Under the pieces are notes generated by a model. It worked only from the letters and a program-made list of their open reading frames with translations, searched no databases and was not told the origin of the DNA. Below, piece by piece: positions 52,401 through 56,500 of a DNA stretch of 64,000 bases. Where the stretch lies: positions 124,001 to 188,000 of the forward strand of contig JAJDAF010000017.1 of the NCBI GenBank assembly GCA_029261995.1. Direction: 5' to 3'. The first letter of the stretch is position 1; each line of letters starts with the position of its first letter. Source of the DNA: Candidatus Zhuqueibacterota bacterium (GTDB taxonomy: Bacteria > Zhuqueibacterota > Zhuqueibacteria > Oceanimicrobiales > Oceanimicrobiaceae). The translations under genes were made by a program, and so were the position numbers.

Positions 52401-53286
52401 GAATCCGGATGGTGTGACTTCCTCCGAAGCCGAAGTCGTTGTGGATGTGCGCCAGAGCGAGCCACAAATTCTGGCGCTCTTGCCCACCGACGACGCATTT
52501 GTACGTTCAACGGCCCCGACTGACAACTTCGGCAATTGGGACGAGTTGAGAGCAACAAACGGTAGCGCGGAGTTCTACAGCTTCCTGAAGTTTGATGTCC
52601 GTGGTTTGACCGGGGCAGTGCGCAGCGCCACGCTGAAGCTGTTCGTTTCTGACCACAGCGAGCGGGGACGCATTGTCGCCGTCTCGAACACCTATCGTGA
52701 CTCCCGGGAAGCCTGGCGTGAAGATGGCCTGGTCTGGGACAATGCGCCTGAACTCAATAATCGACCACAGGCCGAATTCGAAGTCGCGGGCAGGAGCCGA
52801 CGCTACCTTGAGATTGATGTCACCGGCATGGTGAGTGGGGAAGGCATGTTCAGTTTTGCCGTCAGCAGCGAACACAGTTCAGATGCTGCCATATTTGTTT
52901 CCAAAGAGGGCGAACATCCGCCCCAGCTCGTTGTCGAGACCGGTGTACCGACGACGGATGTCGCGCTTGAGACATCGGGCGACCAGGAAACGGATGCGGC
53001 AATTCCGACAACGATTAGTCTCAGTCCGAATTTTCCGAATCCGTTCAATGCCGAGACCACCATTTTGTACGGCCTGCCGGCTGATTCCAAGGTGAAGCTG
53101 GAAATCTACAACATCCGGGGGCAGCTAGTTAGGACGCTCGTAGATGGTGTCAAGACCGCCGGCCGCAAACGGCTGAAGTGGTTTGGTCGTGACAACGGTG
53201 GTATTGATGTAAGCAGCGGCGTCTACTTTATGCGGCTGGAAGTCGGACAAACCAAGTTTGCCCGCAGGATTCTTTTACAGAAATAG
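34498..53286 (+). CDS. Giant secreted propeller / Ig-repeat / DNRLRE protein with T9SS sorting domain (6262 aa)
   Basis: Largest complete gene. The signal peptide has a long basic n-region (RWHGIRRQPK) and the core GIWILVMFVLALIPG, with cleavage about LGA-QTY near residue 42. Residues about 43-434 are the propeller-like domain shared with the two upstream paralogues (EEKPESKLWY, DSNNKLWAAW, IGVLWSNQ, MADDHINLAV). Residues 435-4172 are 39 tandem Ig/cadherin-like domains, including a perfect two-domain higher-order repeat. Six DNRLRE domains lie near 4177, 4633, 4899, 5260, 5625 and 5987, separated by 3, 1, 2, 2 and 2 Ig domains. Residues 6165-6262 are the T9SS type-A sorting domain (FPNPFN, IYNIRGQLVRTL, SSGVYFMRL, ILLQK). 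Probably co-transcribed with the gene 61 bp upstream; a strong stem-loop follows its stop. The mature protein would be roughly 0.6 MDa. Adhesive or glycan-binding fibre is the best inference; no catalytic domain is visible. Confidence 0.97.
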   Translation: MSRLGQIQRWHGIRRQPKASAGHGIWILVMFVLALIPGALGAQTYQGAPVDLGYRDFEFTGGTSEITEEKPESKLWYHDGLWWAVMWEPNSATFRIHKFSRNDHSWTNVGPEVDDRARTGADVLVDGNTLYVSSRAKLNIQASKSEVATINRYTYSGGSQSYSLDSGFPVQISGSHKTRALTLAKDSNNKLWAAWENDTSVVINRTDGLDDTNWGTAFLLPSQGSNTQDIDISALTAFKGDRIGVLWSNQNDEVMYFAVHPDDSVDTNWQAREIVLNGQPNMADDHINLAVRESDGTVLVVTKTGLGGSTNPGLVISRRDGATGVWTNHVAWETSNDMTRPVIVYNSDSDSAYVMGKSDAVSPKTIFVKAFDVDNPAFDATSLGRIFMRSQIDDEANNITSTKQTVTNASGILLLASDRNTKRYLHRLYDFNNNRPTAGDDSYTVNQGAATVLNVTVNDTDSDGTIDVTTTAVVVAPDSGAVSINPASGELTYTPISSFKGTETFSYTVSDNDGANALAAIVTISINGVPVAGDDNVATDEDTPVDFSPLTNDSDPDGLVVSSLTVIGTPANGSFNYNSASGVMTYTPNAGFHGSDVMTYAVDDASGATSNTATISLIINDVNDLPIAQDDAVATDNETPTVIDILSNDSDSDGTLQPATVALTQQPSGGTISINTTTGALTYTANSGFFGEDSVRYTVQDDDAGVTNAAKVALTVSAVPVAAKDSVVTDADVAIVIDVLANDSDADGTLVPSSVTVATAPANGTTSVNPITGAITYTPNSGFLGQETFFYTVDDNSGLTSSQGTIVVRIFGPPIANDDNAATELNTLVAIDILANDEDLDGGTLDPASVNVFLGPFNGSMSISASTGVVSYTPNNNFAGTDILRYTVDDNDGSTSNDAVVTIKVTVAPTAVDDNANTTEDSAVQISVTANDSDTDGTIDPATVEFPSGPANGAVAADVSGIVTYTPAADYFGSDTFTYTVKDNDGLASNAATVNVTISPVNDAPVAQNDTSATGEETPVDISVASNDTDIDGSVEATSVTLISQPSNGSATVNGSTGVVTYVPITDFFGQDSFTYTIDDNAGATSNIGSVVVNVSDVNDPPQANADTGTTPEETTVSVDVTANDSDIDGTVDVTTVSVTTPPQHGSATANGATGEIDYTPSIDFFGTDSLQYSVQDDRGGVSNPASVVFTVTDVNDPPLAINDTANTAEEIPVEITVAANDSDQDGIVVPTTVTVSSQPGNGSATVNPATGVVTYTPATDFSGADTFSYTIDDEDGATSAAGNVVVNVTDVNDPPVAVDDNANTQEDLAVDINLASNDTDIDGSPVPTSILITGQPSNGGVSVNPGTGIVTYTPALDFVGSDSFQYTIDDDDGATSGVATVAVSVTSVNDAPVAADDAATTLEENSVDIDVIANDSDVDGTVDATTVIVESGPQNGGVSVNAATGVITYSPSADFSGEDSLRYSVKDNDGLVSNNGKVTLTVTDVNDAPVANDDATTTDEDTPVVINVVGNDTDIDGSLVFSTLIASPGANGATSINPATGEITYTPSSGFSGADTFIYRINDDDGATSNDATVTVTVNNAPIALDDSVDTNENTAVTVDVAANDSDANGVLDLASVAIAGPAGNGTTSINPTTGAITYTPATDFSGTEVFTYTIDDNAGASSTPATVKVFVNDTPVAVDDNATTNENTVVQIDVTANDADSDGSLDLTSVTIASGVSNGSTSINPASGVVSYTPGSNFSGQDSFTYSLKDDKGVTSNIASVTISVNDAPVASDDVASTDETAPVVVSVLSNDTDSDGSLNPTTVTVTGGPANGSTSVNSATGAITYTANAAFFGVDTFTYTVQDDGGATANAATVSITVVDINDTPLAQNDAAITLEDSPIAINVVGNDSDPDGSIDPTTVAITQTINGSAVPNPGNGLVTYTPAPDFFGADTFRYTVNDLAGGTSNEALVAVNVLGVNDPPLAVNDTVSTPEDTPIVIPVTANDTDVDGAMTVLTIIDNVGHGSAVVNSGAGQVTYTPNANFGGADSFTYTVRDNNGGTSNTATVFITVISQNDLPVAVDDNVSTPEDNSIAIDLLANDTDVDGTISPASVGILVGPAHGGYSLNSSTGVLTYTSDANFFGEDSLTYVVQDNEGALSNQGRVRITVSDVNDLPVAADDNAATPEDTPVVIVVVANDNDLDGTLDTITITGGPANGSTSVNNGTGAVTYTPNQNFAGSDQFTYTVQDDDGGSSNTATVTINIASENDAPIAADDNVTTPEDTPLVIAVLANDTDPDGTLIPGSVIVTSNADHGTTSVNPTTGDITYTPESNFFGDDSLTYVVQDDIGAISNTGTVRIAVTSVNDLPVAVDDNVATAEDTPVTIPVAANDSDSDGTLVTLTITSGPSNGSTSVSSGTGEITYTPDSNFFGADQFTYTVTDNDDGISNVATVVVNVSSDNDLPLAVNDTVNVDEDNSIEIFVLANDSDPDGTLIASSVLIVKLAKFGSASVNPSTGTITYVPQSDFFGADSFQYVVQDNFGGLSNVADVLIDVNSVNDLPVAVNDAAATSEDSPVTVAVTANDTDADGTISTINIVVAPDNGSVVVNNGAGELTYTPDSNFNGPDSLTYTVTDNDGGTSNVADVLISVGSENDVPVALDDAATTDEDIAVVVDVLANDSDLDGTVVASSVTVVGAPQNGSFTINSSTGAITYTPNLNYFGDDSLTYQAQDNLGALSNIAKVFFTVNDINDLPVAVDDNSATPEDTQVTISVTANDTDVDGTITTITIIDDVDHGATFVNNGAGQVIYAPSLDFFGPDSFSYSLTDNDGGVSDTATVTVTVNSQNDLPIAVKDSVGTSKNTPVDIAVLANDSDVDGTLQPASVSIVTPATNGSTSVNPTTGAVTYTPAAFYFGPDSFEYTVQDDAGGTTNVSLVKISVVGANEIPVAVNDTVATDEDTPLVIAVTTNDTEIDGTFNFATLTVGSAPGNGTTSVNTANGEITYSPDPEYFGGDSFTYTVEDDAGAVTNAATVLITVNSVNDLPVANDDSATTPEEQQVVVNVVTNDTDSDGSVTNNTLTIVSTPIGGTASANLTNGEITYAPNQDFDGADSLKYTIDDNEGGTSNLATVRFTVTGINDAPVAADDSAATTLDTPVSLAILANDTDVDGTIDTTTLSVTLASHGTTALNSSGVLTYTPDSGFGGLESFTYSFRDDQGLQSNIATVRVRVGTLPMAKNDTLSTDEEVAVAGNVLANDIDPDGTLDATSVVIASQPGNGTASANPATGEVTYTPDHDFFGTDTFTYTVGDDEGNTSLPGTVVVNVAGINDLPAAVRDSVVTPEDTPIAISVLDNDTDSDGTIVPGSATIITGPGHGAVQFASGTGVLTYTPASNFFGIDSLTYAVDDNSGATSVPGTVVITVTTANDPPVAANDGLGTNEDAAATFDVLANDSDADGTLDVTSVSITQAPVNGAALVNGTTGEIQYIPTADFSGQDSIKYSVADNQGAASNVATVTIAVAQVNDAPVAVNDTASTSKNSSLDISVTSNDTDIDGTIDTSSLSVTAASNGTTSLKPGGVVAYTPNQNFIGADSFTYSVRDDQGVLSNPATVLIVVTSAPLVADDHKTISEGQVATIDVLANDSDPDGSVDPTSVVFETPAAVGTAAINPTTGVVTYTPPDLDFTSNDQFIFSYRVRDNEGNLSDSARVFLTVTDVNDPPVAQDDVEFTPEDTPVQLNVLANDTDIDGVVDPATVTLTASPLNGSATVNPTTGVITYTPNANFFGIDALSYTADDEDGATSNTAEVVINVATQNDTPVAVADQAATNEDVSVAVDVVANDTDPDGSIDATQVSITGNPSNGSAVVNPATGEVTYTPAADFAGEDSVKYTVKDNLGATSNEAKITITVAPVNDAPVAADDIAATGEDTPVSVNVLVNDSDIDGPLAPATVAIVVSPVNGTASVNPTTGEITYTPNQNFAGADALSYTVQDDIGLVSNQAELTLNVTDQNDFPVATADTALTDEDVAVAINVISNDVDLDGTINPASVAIVSAPGNGSSAVNPATGVVTYTPGADFFGEDSLKYTVKDNLGASTNLTKVLITVNAINDAPEVANDAATTGVNVDADVDVLANDTDVDGTIDPSTVALTTVPLNGTASVAANGLVTYTPNAGFEGQDTFSYTVQDELLATSAPATVTVDVTAGGLATKTFDSIHDGQVKVTELAKNYGAKGTTKVEDGKFITYLKFNVSGVSGPVQSASVQLRVTDGASDGGPDGGSIFQVSNDFAGTATPWVEATLTSGNAPAVSGSPLSSAGTVASGQNVEFDLSGVVSGNGSFSFAVKTASGNQVKYSTKEGVVAPKLVLKIGSPPQNTSPVAANDAAATPADTPVVIDVLSNDSDSDGTIEPSTVTVGAAPINGTATVNTTTGAITYSPNAAFQGNDLFTYSVSDDDGATSNTATVDVTVTSGLVAPVAGNDVAATTGTTPIGIDVTVNDSDSDGSIIVTTVAIDTAPLNGTATVNTSTGIVTYTANPAFQGTDQFTYTVQDDDALTSNIATVDVTVAAGNISPVAQADNATTPEDVPVAVDVLVNDSDSDGAIDIASVSVSTSPLNGAVVVNSGTGAITYTPNSGFTGLDSFAYTVSDNLGAVSNPATVNISVTSSSGGQTLTFTSVGDGQVKQTDPVANYGTKETMKVDGGKFSSYLKFDVTGVSGAVQSARVQLQVTSEANDGGNSGGSIFLVDNTFSGTAIPWVEGTLTFGNAPTAAGSPLQTLGAVSPNQLVEFDVTTAVSGNGAFSFAITPASTNEVKYYTREGSVAPKLVVVTGGGGGGNQPPVAADDNATTLQDNAIAVDVTANDSDSDGAIDISTVTIIAQPGNGSAGVNATNGLVTYTPNSGFTGSDTFTYTVDDDQAATSNQASVTITVNGTGGGQTLTFASVADGQVKLTEPGSNYGSKSTMKVDGGKFSSYMKFEVTGVSGSVTSAKVRLLVTPDPGDGGDSGGSIFLVANTFVGTTTPWDEAILTSGNAPTTGGSPIRTLGAVTPSELVEFDVTGSVFGNGTFSFAVTPTSGNEVKYYTKEGARAPELVISTGSGGGGSDPVALNDNVAGAQDVPVAIDVTVNDNDADGTIDVTTVQISTPPANGAATVSSTTGVVTYSPNSGFSGTDTFGYTVNDNDGRTSNVATVTVTVIGSNQPPVAANDNSSANAGVAVAVDVTVNDSDSDGNLDVTTVTLVSNPANGTASVNSSNGLITYTSDSGFDGADTFTYTVDDNDGATSNIATVTVQVTGGSSGQTLTFGPTDDAQIKLTSDSNYGSKATMKVEALKFSSYLKFDVSGLSGAVQSAKIRLRITDDPADGGPAGGSIFLASNNFDDSTTPWVEETLTLSNAPAAIGSALSTIGAVTTNQLIEFDVTGAISGNGIFSFLVRGDSGNQVKYFTKEGLSTKPELVVVAGGSGGGGNSAPVAANDNAAAASGTPISIDVTLNDSDSDGTIDVTTVVVVTPPANGSTSVNSSTGVVTYTSNSGFGGSDTFTYTVRDNDGATSNFATVTVNVASGNQPPVAVSDISTSIAGIPIAIDVTLNDTDSDGTLNVGTVAIATQPANGSASVSNLTGVVTYSPNSGFSGTDSFTYTVQDNDGAVSNVATVTVTVLGGGGGGAFSFAAIEDGQVKISDPGANYGAKGTMKVERGKFDSYIKFDVSGVTGSVQDAIVRLHVTVDPGDGSDSGGSVYLTSNNFTGTATAWQEETLTSGNAPDLLSGALSTLGEVAENDVVDFDVTGAVSGNGTLSFCVRSGNGDQVKYYTKDGLTAPQLIITTSSAGAEFAGEDRAPSAIADEVSTQPGASIAIDVLANDRAGDRELLRSTVAAVTMPAHGQVRFDAEAGRLVYTPADNFTGMDSFDYIVQDGNGKSSNPARVVVKVGKLSTQAPVTRDDAAFSYQGVPVVIEILANDDRADESAAEIVSPPEHGTVTLDVENGRVVYAADGAFFGQDVFTYVLANPDGVTSSEAEVVVDVRQSEPQILALLPTDDAFVRSTAPTDNFGNWDELRATNGSAEFYSFLKFDVRGLTGAVRSATLKLFVSDHSERGRIVAVSNTYRDSREAWREDGLVWDNAPELNNRPQAEFEVAGRSRRYLEIDVTGMVSGEGMFSFAVSSEHSSDAAIFVSKEGEHPPQLVVETGVPTTDVALETSGDQETDAAIPTTISLSPNFPNPFNAETTILYGLPADSKVKLEIYNIRGQLVRTLVDGVKTAGRKRLKWFGRDNGGIDVSSGVYFMRLEVGQTKFARRILLQK
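35800..47013 (+). repeat. Array of 39 tandem Ig/cadherin-like domains in the 6262-aa protein
   Basis: Units of about 96 codons with the acidic NDxDxDG loop. Domains 1-5 match those of the 4912-aa protein in order and in linker type. Domains 12-15 join one another directly without the ND linker, as do domains 29/30 and 33/34. Domain 34 has an inserted acidic/hydrophobic segment (PPDLDFTSNDQFIFSYRV) that lengthens its second half. Confidence 0.95.
40384..43263 (+). repeat. Perfect two-domain higher-order repeat, five copies of 576 nt
   Basis: Odd domains 17, 19, 21, 23 and 25 start at 40384, 40960, 41536, 42112 and 42688, exactly 576 nt apart, and the fifth copy ends at 43263. Within a copy the first domain is 95 codons and lacks the PxSV segment after the calcium loop (DGAMTVLTI, DGTLDTITI, DGTLVTLTI, DGTISTINI, DGTITTITI). 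The second domain is 97 codons and keeps it (DGTISPASV, DGTLIPGSV and so on). Linkers alternate too: S-x-ND after the first domain, mostly VND after the second. Confidence 0.93.
47014..52960 (+). repeat. DNRLRE/Ig composite repeat zone of the 6262-aa protein
   Basis: Six DNRLRE domains begin near 47028, 48394, 49192, 50275, 51370 and 52456. Spacings reflect 3, 1, 2, 2 and 2 intervening Ig domains. Domain 4 is shortened in its first strand (TDDAQIKLTSDSNYGSK lacks the usual Pro-Gly/Ala pair). Domains 5 and 6 with the two Ig domains between them match the same module in both other paralogues almost residue by residue. Confidence 0.9.
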
Positions 53287-53300
53287 AACGAGTCGCACCT

Positions 53301-53338
53301 GCCCCTGCAAAGTCCTGATATCTCAGGCTTTGTAGGGC
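53301..53338 (+). terminator. Strong stem-loop after the 6262-aa gene, probable terminator
   Basis: CCTGA-TATC-TCAGG (53314-53327) forms the tip. Below it CAAAG (53308-53312) pairs with CTTTG (53328-53332) across a single bulged T. Then TG (wobble) and CCC pair with TA and GGG, ending at 53338. It begins 14 bases after the TAG of the 6262-aa gene. No T-run follows directly. Confidence 0.6.
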
Positions 53339-53420
53339 GGTGTATGACCGAAGGGGAAGCAATTCGGGGCGAGGGGGATGCTCCAATTCAATTTCTTCAT
53401 ATCGCTTTTTACGGAGGGGA

Positions 53421-53439
53421 CCGCGTGCGCTGTGCGCGG
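53421..53439. repeat. Short GC-rich inverted repeat in the intergenic gap
   Basis: CCGCG (53421-53425) and CGCGG (53435-53439) flank a 9-base alternating loop. It lies midway between the terminator hairpin and the next start. It may be a secondary terminator or chance. Confidence 0.25.
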
Positions 53440-53524
53440 CAGACTTGCCAAACAACTGAAGAATGGAGCATCTAGCGAATAGAATATGCGCGAACATCGA
53501 CCAGATTCATCCACACCTGATCTC

Positions 53525-53543
53525 TTTTTTCCGGAAGAAAAAA
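53525..53543. repeat. T-run / TTCCGGAA palindrome / A-run element
   Basis: Six T, then CCGG, then AAG and six A form a near-perfect palindrome around the exact 8-bp palindrome TTCCGGAA (53529-53536). It lies 36 bases before the ATG at 53579, so it would fall in the leader or promoter of the last gene. It could be an operator or a small hairpin; no regulator can be named. Confidence 0.3.
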
Positions 53544-53563
53544 TTTTGGGTTTCACCAGACAT

Positions 53564-53568
53564 GGGAG
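53564..53568 (+). promoter_or_regulatory. Shine-Dalgarno site deciding the start of the right-hand gene
   Basis: GGGAG lies 10 bases before the ATG at 53579. An in-frame ATG at 53486 would add 31 residues, but its nearest purine site (GGAG, 53465-53468) is 17 bases away, too far. With the 53579 start the protein begins directly with a compact signal peptide. Confidence 0.65.
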
Positions 53569-53578
53569 CTCGAATCGA

Positions 53579-56500
53579 ATGAATTCAGCAACCTTTGCCA
53601 AACATCTTTGCGTTTATTTTGTATTGGCATTCCTTGCAGCATCAGTCAGGATAGTGCAGGCGTCTTCACCAGTACCAAAGCTCGTCTCTGCGCTGTTGGT
53701 TGGTACGGCTCCCGTGGCGAACGGGGATTCTGAAACAACGGTTCAGGATGTGCCGGTCATCGTTGACGTGGTAGCCAACGACACAGACGTAGACACTGAC
53801 ATTGACTCAGGAACAGTTGCGATCGTCGATGCTGCAAACAATGGCCAAACCAGTGTTGATCCCGCCAGCGGCGAGATTACCTATCAGCCCAACCCCGGAT
53901 TTATCGGCTCCGACACCTTCACGTACAATATTGCAGATCTGCAGGGCAATGTCTCGAATCCGGCTACGGTTTCTCTAACCGTAAACGCTACACCCCCCAA
54001 CACGCTTCCGGTGGCAGTCGATGACTCCGACACCACCGACGAAGACACCGCCGTGATTATCGATGTGCTTGCCAATGACACCGATGCCGATGGTTCCATT
54101 GACGCGGCGAGCGTTGTTATCTCCAGTGCTGCCACGAGTGGCGCAACCTCGGTCAACCCGGCCACAGGTGCGGTAACCTATACGCCCAACGCGAATTTCA
54201 ACGGCGGCGACTCCTTCACTTACACCGTAGATGATGACGAGGGCGCCACTTCCAACGCAGCCACGGTCACAATAACCGTGAATGATATCAACGACAAACC
54301 AACGGCGGTCAACGACGAGGTGACCACTTTCGTCGATATATCGGTTGACGTGGACGTGCTCGCAAATGACTCCGACAGCGACGGAACGCTGGATCCAAAC
54401 ACGCTCACTGTCGAAGTTCCAAGCACAGGCTCGATCTCCATAAGCCCTAGTGGCGTTTTCAATTACACACCGAACCAGGGCTTTGTCGGAACAGATACGT
54501 TCACCTATTCAGTCAGGGATGATGACGGCAGGAAATCGAACAACGCCACGGTTACCATCAACGTCGTTTCGCCACCCGATGCAGTGAATGATGCGGCTCA
54601 GACAAACGAGGACCAGTCTGTCAGCATCGACGTGCTGGCGAACGACACCGACCTTGACGGTACTGTCGATCCAACTACAGTCGCCATCGTAAATGCTCCG
54701 GTCAGCGGAATTGCGTCCGTTGACGGGAGTGGCGCAATTGTCTACACGCCAGACACTGACTTTTTTGGCGATGACAGCCTCACCTACTCGGTTCAGGATG
54801 ACGATGGCAACACCTCGGATACTGCATCGGTCTTAATCGAAGTGTTCTCGATAAATGATGCGCCGGTGGCAAATCGCGATTCGGGAGCTGTCCTCGAGGA
54901 CAACGGCATCGCGGTCACAGTCCTGAGCAATGATGTGGACATCGATGGCAGCTTGATTCCCGCCACGGTGACGATTGTTGACTTTCCAAGCAACGGCAGC
55001 GGCAGCGTCAATGGTGCGGGCCAGCTTGTATACATCCCGAATCAGAATTTTTTCGGACTGGATACTTTAACGTATCACGCTGATGACGATAGCGGCGCGG
55101 TCTCAAATGACACCCTGGTTGTCATCAACGTCATAGCCGTGAACGATTTGCCTGTTGCGCTAGCTGACACCGCTGCGACTGACGAGGATGTGGCCGTTGC
55201 GATTGATGTTCTTTCGAACGACAGCGATATCGATGGCAGCCTCGATGCTTCGACAGTTTCCGTGACTGCTGCTCCAGCACACGGCGGTACGAGTATCAAT
55301 GCGGCAACGGGTGAGATTACCTACACACCAGACATCAATTTCTTCGGCAAGGACAGCCTGGAGTACACAGTCAACGATAACGACGGCGGCACTTCCCTGG
55401 CAGCGCGCGTGCGAATTACGGTGAATGACATCAACGATGCCCCGGTTGCTGTCAACGATACCATCATAACCAGCTTGAACACAGCCGCGGATATTGATGT
55501 TCTGGCAAACGACTCAGACGTCGATGGTTCAATCGTGACCTCCACGCTGGCGGCCACCAGTCCCAGCAACGGCACCACCACGCTGGAGCCCAGCGGCACC
55601 ATTGTCTACACGCCAGACAATGGTTTCGAGGGCGTCGATTCGTTCATATATTTTGTGAGAGATGACGATGGCGGCTCGTCGAACACAGCTACGGTGACTG
55701 TCATTGTGACGGCGCCGCCGCTTGCGGTCAATGACACCGTGTCTACCGTCGAAGGCTCGGCCATTATCATTGACGTGACTGCCAACGACAGTGACAGCGA
55801 TGGCCTGGACTTGTCCAGTGTTGCCGTGACAAACGCTCCTGGCAATGGAGCGGCAACCGTAAATCCAGCGAACGGCGAGATTACTTATACTCCCGTCGCG
55901 AACTTCTCGGGCCTCGATCAGATTGATTACACAGTTGACGACACTTATGGCGTGACCTCAAATCAGGCCACCATCTTCATTACTGTGTCTGAAGATAACG
56001 ACGTGCCAGTCGCGAATGATGATTCGGCAACGACGCCGGAGGACACACCGGCCGTGGTTGACATTCTCGCCAATGACTTCGATGTCGAGGCAGGCCTTGA
56101 CCCTGGTTCGGTGAACATCATTTCCGGTCCTTCTCAGGGTGGCGTAACAGTCAATGCTGGCAACGGTGCGCTGACCTACACGCCTGCCCCGGATTTTTTC
56201 GGAGCTGACACGGTCAGATACACCGTGGATGACAATCTCGGCGCAAGTTCGGATACAGCTCTTGTGATCCTTACGGTCTCCAGCGTCAACGATTCCCCGG
56301 TTGCAGTTCGTGACACGGCACAGACCCTGGAAGACAATTCAGCGGTCGTGGATGTACCCGCAAACGACTCCGATGTTGACGGCTCTTTGGTTCTCTCGGC
56401 GGTGTTGGTAACCTCATCCGCTCAGCATGGCGGCACAACTGTCAACCCGGCCACAGGCGTGATTTCATATTCTCCGGATTCCAACTTCTTCGGAGCGGAC

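Noticed and set aside
53486-53578. In-frame upstream ATG that would extend the right-hand gene by 31 residues
   Set aside because: The nearest purine-rich site is 17 bases away, and the extension would put 31 charged or polar residues before the signal peptide. The start at 53579 has a good GGGAG site.
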